From contig DASZBM010000002.1 of the NCBI GenBank assembly GCA_035944135.1, forward strand, positions 620,001 through 684,000: a stretch of DNA of 64,000 nt, given 5' to 3'. Numbering within the stretch: the first letter of the stretch is position 1; each line of letters starts with the position of its first letter. The DNA comes from Acidobacteriaceae bacterium. GTDB lineage: Bacteria > Acidobacteriota > Terriglobia > Terriglobales > Acidobacteriaceae. Position numbers and translations under genes: made by a program. The notes below the pieces were generated by a model. It searched no databases. It had not been told where the DNA came from and was given only the letters and a program-made list of their open reading frames with translations. Shown piece by piece: positions 1 through 8,621 of this stretch.

Positions 1-1
1 G

Positions 2-508
2 TTCTTCGACACGGAGGTGAACTCGACGGAGGAGCGGATTGGTGCGCTGGTCACAAGGCGAAAGCCGCTGCAGGATGCGCCGACGCCGGCGGGGAATTCC
101 GTTGCAGCGACGGTTCTGCTGCGATTGGCGACGCTGACGAACAACAAGGATTATGAGACGCGGGCGCAGGAGACGCTCGAGACGTTTGCGGGAGTTGTGG
201 AGCACTTCGGGCTGTACGCGGCGAGTTATGCGCTGGCGCTGCGCAGGATGATCGAGCCGCCGGTGCAGGCTTGCATTGTGGGTGAAGATGCGGCGGCGAA
301 GGAATTGCTGATTGTTGCGATGGCGCGGTTCATGGTGAACAAGAGCGTGATTCAACTGCGGCGTGGGCAGATGCAGGCGCTTCCGCCGGCGCTGAAGGAG
401 ACGCTGCCGAATGTGCCTGCGGATGAGGCGAGCTTTGCGTTGGTGTGCAAGGCGAACAGTTGTCTGCCGCCGATAAGGGATGCGGACGAGCTGTACTTGG
501 TGGCGTAA
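2..508 (+). CDS. YyaL/DUF255-type thioredoxin-domain protein, C-terminal part only
   Basis: The open frame runs in from the left edge, so the N-terminal thioredoxin-like domain lies outside the window. What is visible is the C-terminal end of the alpha/alpha-barrel part: an FFDT start to the segment, the family-typical RRKPLQD and TPAGNSVAA motifs at about residues 18-34, and a final block ending CKANSCLPPIRDADEL. These match the end of the bacterial YyaL / SPATA20 (DUF255) family. Its biochemical role is not established; the fold suggests a thioredoxin domain joined to a glycosidase-like barrel. The stop codon abuts the stop of the convergent marC-like gene with no space between them. Family assignment is from recognised motifs; no function is claimed. 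Confidence 0.8.
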   Translation, partial: FFDTEVNSTEERIGALVTRRKPLQDAPTPAGNSVAATVLLRLATLTNNKDYETRAQETLETFAGVVEHFGLYAASYALALRRMIEPPVQACIVGEDAAAKELLIVAMARFMVNKSVIQLRRGQMQALPPALKETLPNVPADEASFALVCKANSCLPPIRDADELYLVA

Positions 509-1195
509 TCACCGGCCGAGGATGGGCGGCACAAGCGTTGAGAAGCCGTTCCAGGCGATCTGTACGCCGATGCAGACCACGATGAAGCCGACGACGCGCA
601 GGATTCCTTGTGTGGTCGCGGGCGGGATCGCTCTTGTGAGCCGCGGTGCGTTGGCGTAGCAGAGATAAACGAATGCACTGAGGACCACGATCGCGAGGAA
701 GAGGCCGCCGTGCCTGAGTGCGTTGAGGACGATGCCGCCGTTTTGCGCGCGCGCCGCGAGCGTAAGTGTGACGACGAGCGTGCCGGGGCCTGAGGTCACG
801 GGAAACGTGAAGGGATAAAACGCCTTTTTGTTCAAGGCTTGAAAGCTGTCGTCAGGGTTGACGTGAACCTCTTCGCGCTTGTCGAGCGTCTTCTCTGACT
901 CCTTCGCATTGAGCACGGACCAGCCGATGGCGGCGATGACGATGCCGCCGGAGACTTGCACGATAGGCAGCGAGATGCCGAAGAAGTGCAGAATGGCGGA
1001 GCCGAGGAGCTCGATGACGACGAGAAAGATGACGTTATTGAGGGCGATCTTGCGCGCGAGGCTGCGATAGGCGGCCCGCGGCGCGTCGCCGACGAGGCCG
1101 AGAAAGACCAGCGCGGAGCCGATTGGATTAATGAGCGGCAGAAGCGCGCTGAACGCGATGAGGAACGAGTTCCACAGCTCAATCGCCTGACTCAC
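509..1195 (-). CDS. MarC family integral membrane protein
   Basis: Predicted 228-residue inner-membrane protein of the MarC/UPF0056 family (DUF204-like), with about six hydrophobic segments. Recognisable parts are the N-terminal LLPLINPIGSALVFLGL segment and FTFPVTSGPGTLVVTLTL in the second half, both typical of the family. The GTG at 1195 is chosen because it places the conserved N-terminal segment at the usual distance. The open frame extends further upstream, but only into sequence antisense to nothing conserved and overlapping the mscS-like gene. It lies 28 bases downstream of the mscS-like gene on the same strand, so the two are probably cotranscribed. MarC proteins were once linked to multidrug resistance; that role is not supported and the substrate is unknown. 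Confidence 0.85.
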   Translation of the reverse strand: MSQAIELWNSFLIAFSALLPLINPIGSALVFLGLVGDAPRAAYRSLARKIALNNVIFLVVIELLGSAILHFFGISLPIVQVSGGIVIAAIGWSVLNAKESEKTLDKREEVHVNPDDSFQALNKKAFYPFTFPVTSGPGTLVVTLTLAARAQNGGIVLNALRHGGLFLAIVVLSAFVYLCYANAPRLTRAIPPATTQGILRVVGFIVVCIGVQIAWNGFSTLVPPILGR

Positions 1196-1223
1196 AGGCC
1201 GATGGTAGCAGGCTGGTGTTGTG

Positions 1224-2192
1224 CTACTGCGAGGTTGCGGGCGCCGCAGGTTGCGGTGGTTCGGTGGGCACGGACGGCGGAGCCGGTGGAGCGGCGGTGG
1301 GATCGCGGCGCTCGAGCACGAGCGTGCTGCTGGCGGTGCCGAAGGCGATGTTCTCCTTCTCGAAGGCGAGGAGGATGCGGCGGCGAAGCTCGCGGAGGAC
1401 GCCGTCGCGCTGATTGACCTGCACGCGGATGTTGATGGGGTAGATGACCTCGTGACCGCTGATCTTGTCGACGCCGAGCACGGTGGGTTCATCGATGACA
1501 ACGTCTTTGAAGGCTTCGTCCTGGCGAACCTGGTTGGCGACCCGGGTGAGGACCTGGACGACGCGGTCGGGGTTTTCGCTGGTGCTGACGCTGACCGGAA
1601 GCGTGGCGACGGAGAAGTCGCGCGAAAGATTGGAGACGGTCGTGATCTGGCTGTTGGGCACGATGTAGAGCGTGCCGTCGCCGTCACGGAGCGTGGTGAC
1701 GCGCAGGGTAAGGTTTTCGACGGCGCCCTGAAGACCGGCGATCTTTATGGTGTCGCCGATGGCGTACTGGTCTTCGAGCAGGATGAAGAGGCCGGTGAGC
1801 ATGTCCTTGAAGAGCGACTGCGCGCCAAAGCTGATGCCAAGGCCGATGACGCCGGCGGCGGCGATAAACGAGCCCAGAGGAACGCCGAGCGCGCCGAGGA
1901 TCTGGATGAAGACGTAGGAGGCGATGAGCGCGTAGCCAGTGGCGCGGATGATGCCAGCCAGGGTGCGGAGTTGGGCGGCGCGGTGCGAGTTGCCGACCAT
2001 GGCTTCGGCGCGCTTGCGCATGCGTTTTACAAAAAAGGCGAGGGTCTGCTGGGCGATGAGCGCCAGTAACAAGGCAATGACAATCTTGGGGACGCCGTGC
2101 TGTACAAAGTTCAGGACGTCCAGATGCCAGCCGTGTTCGAGCGAGACGACGGAGCGTTCCTCTTGTGGAAGAGTGGGTGTAAGGGTCATCAT
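1224..2192 (-). CDS. MscS family small-conductance mechanosensitive channel
   Basis: A 322-residue MscS-type channel expected to open under membrane tension and release solutes on hypo-osmotic shock. Three hydrophobic stretches occupy about residues 30-150. The pore-lining helix and following beta domain are clear in the segment GVIGLGISFGAQSLFKDMLT, then the beta-domain block YAIGDTIKIAGLQGAVENL and PNSQITTVSNLSR. The C-terminus has a Pro/Ala-rich tail (about residues 300-322) beyond the usual family end. The start may be the first or second of two adjacent ATG codons (2192 or 2189); no strong Shine-Dalgarno sequence is visible. It is followed closely by the marC-like gene on the same strand. 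Confidence 0.92.
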   Translation of the reverse strand: MMTLTPTLPQEERSVVSLEHGWHLDVLNFVQHGVPKIVIALLLALIAQQTLAFFVKRMRKRAEAMVGNSHRAAQLRTLAGIIRATGYALIASYVFIQILGALGVPLGSFIAAAGVIGLGISFGAQSLFKDMLTGLFILLEDQYAIGDTIKIAGLQGAVENLTLRVTTLRDGDGTLYIVPNSQITTVSNLSRDFSVATLPVSVSTSENPDRVVQVLTRVANQVRQDEAFKDVVIDEPTVLGVDKISGHEVIYPINIRVQVNQRDGVLRELRRRILLAFEKENIAFGTASSTLVLERRDPTAAPPAPPSVPTEPPQPAAPATSQ

Positions 2193-2288
2193 TAATGAAA
2201 ATCCGGTCTACTCCGCAGGATACGAGAGAAGCCAAGCATAAGACGAGTCGCAGCCCGCGGCAGGTAGCTTTGGCAAAGGAGGAGTGAG

Positions 2289-2696
2289 ATGGGACCGAGA
2301 GAAATCAATCACATATTGCGTGTGGGGGCGTTGTGCGCTGCTGTGCTTGTGGTCTCGGGAGCGGGGCTGAACACCGGCAGCGGGGTGGTGCATGCGCAGA
2401 AGAATCCACAGCCGAAGATACCGCCCTATATGCAGCAGGGCCCGGATGGACTGAGCGGAAACCAGCCGGCTCCGGATCCGGTTCACGCCAAGATGGAGCA
2501 GGAACGGATGAAGGCGATGAACGATGATCGGCATAAGAAGCTGGCGGCGGATGTCGACCGTCTGCTGGCGCTGACTAACGAGCTGAAGACTGACGTGGAC
2601 AAGACGAACAAGGACGAGCTCTCGGTGGAGGTCATCAAGAAGGCGGGTGAGATTGAGAAGCTGGCGCATGACGTGCAGAGCCGGATGAAGAACTAG
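2289..2696 (+). CDS. Secreted coiled-coil protein, paralogue 1 of 3
   Basis: A 135-residue protein with no recognised family. A signal peptide is likely (hydrophobic residues 11-30, cleavage near VVHAQ). A Pro/Asn-rich linker follows, then a charged heptad-like helix from about residue 65 to the end containing DVDRLLALTNELK, DVDKTNKDEL and EIEKLAHDVQSRMKN. The ATG has a strong Shine-Dalgarno sequence (AAGGAGGAG) at good spacing. The same C-terminal block recurs in the next two genes, so the three arose by tandem duplication. The protein is probably periplasmic and oligomeric through the coiled coil. Function unknown. Confidence 0.75.
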   Translation: MGPREINHILRVGALCAAVLVVSGAGLNTGSGVVHAQKNPQPKIPPYMQQGPDGLSGNQPAPDPVHAKMEQERMKAMNDDRHKKLAADVDRLLALTNELKTDVDKTNKDELSVEVIKKAGEIEKLAHDVQSRMKN

Positions 2697-2754
2697 AGGC
2701 CGGTGAGCAAGGGCTCTCACGCGCGCACAGGTAGTTCAAGTGAAGGAGAGTGCC

Positions 2755-3156
2755 ATGCGACCGATGAGGTTTGGCCAGGCTGTCCAGACTACTGTGTTGT
2801 GTTCGGCGGTGTTTCTGCTGTTGTCTGACGCGGGTGTGCGGGGTGGCGGCGGAGTGATGGCTGCTCAGCGAAGTCCCGCGATGAACTCAGGCCGGCCGAT
2901 CGATCCCCCAAGCAGCGGTGTGCCTCCGGTATATCCAATCCAGATGGGCAACTCGACAGACGGCGGAGCCCAGGCAGCCAATGCTGAACGTCGCAAGAAG
3001 GTCGCTGCCGATGTGGACAGGCTGGTCCTTCTTAGCAATGAACTGAAAGCGGATGTGGACAAGACGGCGAACGATCAGTTGTCGCTGGACGTGATCAAGA
3101 AGGCGAAAGAGATTGAGAAGCTTGCCCATGCCGTGCAAGGCCAGATGAAGAACTGA
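2755..3156 (+). CDS. Secreted coiled-coil protein, paralogue 2 of 3
   Basis: A 133-residue paralogue of the neighbours on both sides. Residues 1-35 look like a signal peptide ending near GVMAAQ. The C-terminal helix keeps the pattern DVDRLVLLSNELK, DVDKTANDQLS and EIEKLAHAVQGQMKN. It is the most divergent copy: its central linker is different and it lacks the MEQERMKAMND-type segment of copies 1 and 3. The ATG at 2755 is preferred over the in-frame GTG at 2740 because AAGGAGAG lies just upstream of the ATG. It starts 58 bases after copy 1. Function unknown. Confidence 0.72.
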   Translation: MRPMRFGQAVQTTVLCSAVFLLLSDAGVRGGGGVMAAQRSPAMNSGRPIDPPSSGVPPVYPIQMGNSTDGGAQAANAERRKKVAADVDRLVLLSNELKADVDKTANDQLSLDVIKKAKEIEKLAHAVQGQMKN

Positions 3157-3310
3157 AGCGGCGTCGGAACGCATAGATGCGGGGTTGGTACGCCGGGTGT
3201 TGAAGGATATGGTCAGATGAGCCCGGTGCAGCTATAAAGGCTGCGGCTGGTTTTGCCAGTGTCGCCGGGACTTGAGCTGGATATGAGGCGCGCTGCGGGG
3301 AGGACTCGAT

Positions 3311-3718
3311 TTGCGATTGGGCGAGGTGACGAGGGTTGCAGTGGTGAGTGCGGTTGGGCTCGTTGTTTTGGGGGGAACGGGCCTGGCACGAAACGTGGGT
3401 GTGGTCCGCGCGCAGGGCAGTCAGATTCAGGACATTCCCCGGCCTCCGTCGCCGCACGACGCGAACACCCCGGCAATTGGCGCGGGGCTGCCGGACGGTG
3501 GGGTCCGCGCGCGGATGAACGAGGAGCGCATCAAGTCGGTGAACGATGCTCGTCAAAAGCGGCTGCAAGAAGATGTGGATAAGCTGCTGGCGCTGACCAA
3601 CGAGTTGAAGCTTGATGTCGACAAGACGAACAAGGATGAGCTTTCTCTGGATGTGGTGAAGAAGGCGGGAGAGATCGAGAAGCTGGCGCACGACGTGCAG
3701 AGCCGGATGAAGAATTAG
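3311..3718 (+). CDS. Secreted coiled-coil protein, paralogue 3 of 3
   Basis: A 135-residue paralogue, closer to copy 1 than to copy 2 (shared DVDKTNKDELS and EIEKLAHDVQSRMKN ends). A hydrophobic segment at about residues 9-25 and VVRAQ suggest signal-peptidase cleavage. The start is a TTG at 3311, supported by GGGGAGGA seven bases upstream; an in-frame GTG at 3326 is an alternative. A gap of 154 bases separates it from copy 2, so it may have its own promoter. Function unknown; the conserved helical tail suggests self-association or binding to a shared partner. Confidence 0.7.
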   Translation: MRLGEVTRVAVVSAVGLVVLGGTGLARNVGVVRAQGSQIQDIPRPPSPHDANTPAIGAGLPDGGVRARMNEERIKSVNDARQKRLQEDVDKLLALTNELKLDVDKTNKDELSLDVVKKAGEIEKLAHDVQSRMKN

Positions 3719-3872
3719 CGCCAGGTTTTCCACTCGGAGCGGCCGTTTTGCCGATTGTGAAGATCGTGTGGCGAAACGGGACAGCGGAGGTGTGTACGAG
3801 TAAAATCGTCGAGGCTGGTACACCCCAGCGGGCAGAGAACGCTTGCCGGGGACCCGTTAGGAGGACCAGGGG

Positions 3873-6098
3873 TTGGCGGAAAAACGGACGGCGGGCAAGC
3901 TGGCGGAACGCGGCGGCGGACGCGTTGCCGAGCGGGTAAGTGAACGGGGCGCGGAGCAGGTGGTGGCTGCCGGCCTTACGGCGTCGCAACTCATTGAGTT
4001 CTACCGGCTGATGTATCTCTCGCGGCGCACGGACGACCGCGAGATCATGCTGAAGCGGCAGCAGAAGATCTTCTTCCAGGTCTCGTGCGCAGGGCATGAG
4101 GCGCTCCTGGTGGCTGCGGGTCTGGCTATGAAGCCGGGATACGACTGGTTCTTTCCGTACTATCGCGACCGGGCGATCTGCCTGGCGCTGGGGATGACGG
4201 TGGAGGACCAGCTGCTTCAGGCGGTCGGCGCGGCGACGGATCCTTCGAGCGGCGGACGGCAGATGCCTTCGCACTGGACGAGTAAGCGGCTGAATATCGT
4301 GTCGCCGTCGTCGTCGACGGCAACGCAGTGTCTGCAGGCAGTGGGGTGCGCTGAGGCTGGACGGTATTACCGGAATCATTCCGGGACGGCGAAGCGACTG
4401 ACCGATGGCGCGGATTATCGCAGCTTCAAGGATGTGAAGTTCGAGGCCGATGAGGTCGTGTATGTGTCGATCGGTGAGGGATCGACGAGCCAGGGCGAGT
4501 TCTGGGAGTCGCTGAATACGGCGTCGAACGAGAAGCTGCCGGTCGTGTATGTGATTGAGGACAACGGGTACGCGATCTCGACGCCGGTGGAGGCGAATAC
4601 GCCGGGCGGGAATATCTCCAAGCTGATTGCGAACTTTCCGAATTTCCGCTTCTGGGAGGTCGACGGGACGGACGCGATTGCGAGCTACAAGGCGATGGTG
4701 CAGGCGGTCGAGTACTGCCGCAGTGGGCAGGGGCCGGCAGTGGTGCACGGGCATGTGACGCGGCCGTATTCGCACTCGCTGAGCGATGACGAGCGGCTGT
4801 ACCGCAGCGCAGAGGAGATTGAGGCGGATGCACTGCGCGACCCGATTTCCCGCATGCAGATGTGGCTGCTGCGCGAGGGGATTCTGGACGCGCAGGGAAT
4901 CAATGAGCTCGAGCGCAAGGTGGATGAAGAGGTGCAGCATGCCGCGGATCGCGCGCTGACTGCGGTGCTGCCGACGCCGGACACGATTCTGAAGCATGTG
5001 TACTCAGAGGACCTGGATCCGCGGGATATGCGGTTTGCGACGAAGCCCGCGGTGACCGCGGACGACACCGAGCGCACGATGGCCGACCTCATCAACGCGA
5101 CGCTGAAGGACGAGATGCGACGCGATGAACGGATTGTGGTCTTCGGCGAAGATGTGGCCGATGCCACGCGCGATAAGGCGCTGCGCTCCGGAAAGGTGAA
5201 GGGCAAGGGCGGCGTGTTCAAGCTGACCGCCGGCCTGCAGAAGGAGTTCGGCAACGACCGCGTGTGGAACTCTCCGCTGGCGGAGGCGAATATCACGGGG
5301 CGTGCGATTGGCATGGCGGTGCGCGGGCTGAAGCCGGTGGTGGAGATTCAGTTCTTCGACTACATCTGGCCGGCGATGCACCAGATGCGCAATGAGCTGA
5401 GCGTGATGCGGTGGCGATCGAACGGGCAGTTCTCGTGCCCGCTGGTGATGCGAGTGCCGATCGGCGGGTATCTGACGGGCGGTTCGATCTATCATTCGCA
5501 GTCGGGCGAGAGCATCTTCACGCACACGCCTGGAGTGCGGGTGGTGATGCCGTCGAATGCGTTGGACGCCGCGGGGTTGCTGCGGACCGCTATCCGGTGC
5601 GACGATCCGGTGCTGTTCCTGGAGCATAAGCGGTTGTATCGCGAGACCTTTGGGCGCGCGCCGTACCCGGGGCCGGAGTACATGATTCCGTTCGGCAAGG
5701 CCAAGGTGGTGCGCGAAGGCAAGGACCTGACGGTGATCACCTACGGGGCGGTCGTGCCGCGGGCGCTGCAGGCGGCCCAGCGGATGGCGCGGGAACTGAA
5801 GGTGGAAGTTGAGGTGATCGATCTGCGTTGCCTAAGTCCGTACGACTGGGAGGCGATTGCGGAGTCGGTGAAGAAGACCAGCAAGGTGTTGGTGGCGCAT
5901 GAGGACATGCTGAGCTGGGGTTATGGAGCCGAGATTGCGGCGCGGATTGGCGATGAGCTGTTTCACGACCTGGATGCGCCGGTGCGGCGCGTGGGGTCGA
6001 TGGACACGTTTGTGGCATACCAGCCGCTGCTGGAGGATGTAATCCTGCCTCAGCCGGAGCGGTTGTTTGCGGCGATGAAGGAGCTTGCGGAGTTTTAG
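3873..6098 (+). CDS. Fused E1 alpha-beta thiamine-diphosphate dehydrogenase (branched-chain 2-oxoacid or pyruvate type)
   Basis: A 741-residue protein with the E1 alpha subunit (about residues 30-350) and E1 beta subunit (about 385-741) of a 2-oxoacid dehydrogenase in one chain. The thiamine-diphosphate motif is visible as [18 protein letters not shown] followed by [10 protein letters not shown]. The beta half shows [16 protein letters not shown], the [15 protein letters not shown] block and the C-terminal [19 protein letters not shown] segment. The enzyme would decarboxylate a 2-oxoacid and pass the acyl group to a lipoyl E2. No E2 or E3 gene is in the window, and substrate (branched-chain versus pyruvate) cannot be decided from sequence alone. 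The TTG start is supported by AGGAGGA seven bases upstream. Confidence 0.9.
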   Translation: MAEKRTAGKLAERGGGRVAERVSERGAEQVVAAGLTASQLIEFYRLMYLSRRTDDREIMLKRQQKIFFQVSCAGHEALLVAAGLAMKPGYDWFFPYYRDRAICLALGMTVEDQLLQAVGAATDPSSGGRQMPSHWTSKRLNIVSPSSSTATQCLQAVGCAEAGRYYRNHSGTAKRLTDGADYRSFKDVKFEADEVVYVSIGEGSTSQGEFWESLNTASNEKLPVVYVIEDNGYAISTPVEANTPGGNISKLIANFPNFRFWEVDGTDAIASYKAMVQAVEYCRSGQGPAVVHGHVTRPYSHSLSDDERLYRSAEEIEADALRDPISRMQMWLLREGILDAQGINELERKVDEEVQHAADRALTAVLPTPDTILKHVYSEDLDPRDMRFATKPAVTADDTERTMADLINATLKDEMRRDERIVVFGEDVADATRDKALRSGKVKGKGGVFKLTAGLQKEFGNDRVWNSPLAEANITGRAIGMAVRGLKPVVEIQFFDYIWPAMHQMRNELSVMRWRSNGQFSCPLVMRVPIGGYLTGGSIYHSQSGESIFTHTPGVRVVMPSNALDAAGLLRTAIRCDDPVLFLEHKRLYRETFGRAPYPGPEYMIPFGKAKVVREGKDLTVITYGAVVPRALQAAQRMARELKVEVEVIDLRCLSPYDWEAIAESVKKTSKVLVAHEDMLSWGYGAEIAARIGDELFHDLDAPVRRVGSMDTFVAYQPLLEDVILPQPERLFAAMKELAEF

Positions 6099-6195
6099 GA
6101 TCAGGAATTTACGCTCCGAATCGCAACTTTCCGGCGGCCCTTGGGGTTTAGCCGGACAAGCCGATGTTTTGCGAGGTTTCTGGAGAACAACTGTC

Positions 6196-8592
6196 ATGAT
6201 GCCGCGGCGTAGATGGATGCGTGAGGCGGGGCAGACCGCACTGACGGGTCTGCTGTGCGGGTTGATGGCGGTTCCGCAGACGGCGTTTGCGGCTAGTGCT
6301 GGTGCTCTGGGGGGTGGAGCACCGGCACCGAAGCTGCCCAAGCGGCCGGAACGCGAGGCTCCGCTGACCCAGCAGGAGCGGGTGCTGCATGCGTTGAACC
6401 GGTTCACCTTCGGGCCGCGGCCGGGAGAGGCGGAGGCCGTCGAGAAGATGGGCCTGCAGAAGTGGTTTTTGCAGCAGCTTCAGCCGGAGACGATCGACGA
6501 CTCTGCGTTTGAGCAGCGGATGAATGAGTATCCGTTGTTGCGGCTGAACCAGGCTGACCTGATGCACCAGTTTCCGTCGCAGGCCATGATGAGGATGGCT
6601 GACCGGGGCAATATTGCGATTCCGCGCGACCGTGTGGTGCACGCGATCTTTGAAGACGCGAAGTACGAGTACGACCAAAAGCAAAATGAGTTGAAGCTGC
6701 AGGCGGCAAACGGCGGGAAGCCGGGACAGCCGGAAGGTGCAGCGCAGGCTCAGTCGCAGCCGGCGGTTGCAGCGCTGCCGGAGAACGCGAAGCAGATGCG
6801 GCGGCAGGCGATCGCCGGCCTTGCGGCTCTGAATGAAGCAGACGAATCGGCGGGTAAGCGGCCGGCTCCGCAGAACGGCATGCAGGCCAGCATGGATATG
6901 GCCGGCGGCGGGGCGATGGAGCCTGCGATGAATTCAGCTGCTGCGCCCAGCGACGGCAACACGCCGCAGGGACAGGTGCTGCTTTCTAACGGAGAGGTTG
7001 CGACGCAGCCGATTGAGTTGAACAAGAAGGGCAAGCCGAAGGCGAAGGATCTGACCGAGCCCGCGCCGGAAGAGGTGCAGGCGATCCTGGCGCTGCCGCC
7101 GGATCAGCGCGTGGACCGGCTGGTTGCGATGAAGCCGGACGAGATGCTGTCCTTCAAGACGACGCTCAAGCCCGCGCAAAAGCTGCTGCTGATGCAGGGA
7201 ATGAGCCCTGAAGACGAGGAGATCACGGGCGAGTTCATTACGGCGCCGGAGCGCGTGGTGGGCGCGGAGATTCTGGAGTCGCGGCTGGAGCGCGATGTGT
7301 TCAGCGAGCGCCAACTGCAGGCGGTGATGACGGACTTCTGGCTGAATCACTTCAGCGTGTATCTCAGGAAGAACGAAAACGAGCCGTACTACCTGCCGTC
7401 GTATGAGCGCAATGTGATTCTGCCGAATGCGCTGGGTAAGTTCGAGAATCTGCTGGTCGCTGTGGCGCAGAGCCCGGCGATGCTGATGTATCTCGACAAC
7501 TGGGAGAGCGTTGGGCCGAATTCGATCCAGGCTATGAGGGCGCAGCAGGTGAACTTCATGCGTCCGAATGCGAAGAGGCAGCAGCCAAAGGGCATCAACG
7601 AGAACTACGGCCGGGAGTTGATGGAGCTGCACACGCTGGGCGTGAACGGCGGCTACACGCAGAAGGATGTCATCGAGGTCTCGAAGTGCTTCACGGGGTG
7701 GACGATCGACAGGCCATTCCAGGGTGGCGGCGCGATGTTCGATGAAAACCGGCATGAGCCGGGGACAAAGATCGTGCTGAGGCACAAGATCAAGGAGAAC
7801 GGCCAGAAAGAAGGGCTTGAGGTGCTGCACATCCTGGCGACGAGCCCGGCGACCGCGCACTTCATCTCGCAGAAGCTGGCTGTGCGGTTTGTGAGCGACG
7901 ATCCTCCGCCGGCGCTGGTGAACAGGATGGCGGCCACGTTCTTGAAGAGCGATGGAAACATCCGCGCGGTGCTGTTGACGATGTATCGCTCGCCGGAGTT
8001 CTGGAGCCCGCAGGTGTATCGCGCGAAGGTGAAGACGCCGATCGAGTTTATGGCGTCCGCGCTGCGGTCGAGTGGAGCCTCTGTGAAGACGCCGCTGCAA
8101 CTGGTGCAGGCGATGGACAGGCTGGGCATGCCGATCTATGGCATGCTGACGCCGCAGGGGTACTCGTGGAAGAGCGAGGATTGGGTGAGCAGCAATGCGC
8201 TGATCTCGCGGATGAACTTTGCGCTGGTCTTGAGCAGTAACCGCGTGATGGGCGTGAAGACGGATTGGCCGGAGTTGCTGGGCGATGCCGATGGAACTCC
8301 GGCACCAGCTCCCGATGTCGCGACCGAGAACAAGCTGGAGATTGCGCTGCTGGGTGAGCCGGCGTCGGACAGGACGAGGTCCACCGTGCTGGCGCAGTTT
8401 GGCGATCCGACGGCCCAGCAGAGTGCCGAGGAGGCATTCAAAGCGAAGCCGGTGCAGGATGAGACCGCGATGGTTCCGACAGCCGGGCTTATGCGAGGAA
8501 AGCCTGGACGCGCGCCGCAGCCGGGGCCGGGATCGCCGCTGGATACGATGGCGGGGTTGTTGCTGGGCTCACCGGAGTTTCAACGGCGTTAG
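6196..8592 (+). CDS. Secreted DUF1800 family protein
   Basis: About 798 residues with an N-terminal signal peptide (hydrophobic residues 14-32, AFAAS cleavage region). The start of the DUF1800 domain is seen as HALNRFTFGPRPGEAEAV, and the core motifs include DFWLNHFSVYLRKNE, NENYGRELMELHTLGV and GYTQKDVIEVSKCFTGWT. A low-complexity Ala/Gln/Pro-rich insertion sits between them (about residues 175-300). The ATG at 6196 is chosen because it gives an intact signal peptide and has GGAGA upstream; an earlier in-frame TTG would overlap the E1 gene. It is followed after 29 bases by a DUF1501 gene, the usual partner of DUF1800 in many bacteria. Biochemical function is unknown. Confidence 0.88.
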   Translation: MMPRRRWMREAGQTALTGLLCGLMAVPQTAFAASAGALGGGAPAPKLPKRPEREAPLTQQERVLHALNRFTFGPRPGEAEAVEKMGLQKWFLQQLQPETIDDSAFEQRMNEYPLLRLNQADLMHQFPSQAMMRMADRGNIAIPRDRVVHAIFEDAKYEYDQKQNELKLQAANGGKPGQPEGAAQAQSQPAVAALPENAKQMRRQAIAGLAALNEADESAGKRPAPQNGMQASMDMAGGGAMEPAMNSAAAPSDGNTPQGQVLLSNGEVATQPIELNKKGKPKAKDLTEPAPEEVQAILALPPDQRVDRLVAMKPDEMLSFKTTLKPAQKLLLMQGMSPEDEEITGEFITAPERVVGAEILESRLERDVFSERQLQAVMTDFWLNHFSVYLRKNENEPYYLPSYERNVILPNALGKFENLLVAVAQSPAMLMYLDNWESVGPNSIQAMRAQQVNFMRPNAKRQQPKGINENYGRELMELHTLGVNGGYTQKDVIEVSKCFTGWTIDRPFQGGGAMFDENRHEPGTKIVLRHKIKENGQKEGLEVLHILATSPATAHFISQKLAVRFVSDDPPPALVNRMAATFLKSDGNIRAVLLTMYRSPEFWSPQVYRAKVKTPIEFMASALRSSGASVKTPLQLVQAMDRLGMPIYGMLTPQGYSWKSEDWVSSNALISRMNFALVLSSNRVMGVKTDWPELLGDADGTPAPAPDVATENKLEIALLGEPASDRTRSTVLAQFGDPTAQQSAEEAFKAKPVQDETAMVPTAGLMRGKPGRAPQPGPGSPLDTMAGLLLGSPEFQRR

Positions 8593-8621
8593 CAGCAGGA
8601 AACTGGAAAGCAGGAAGCGCG

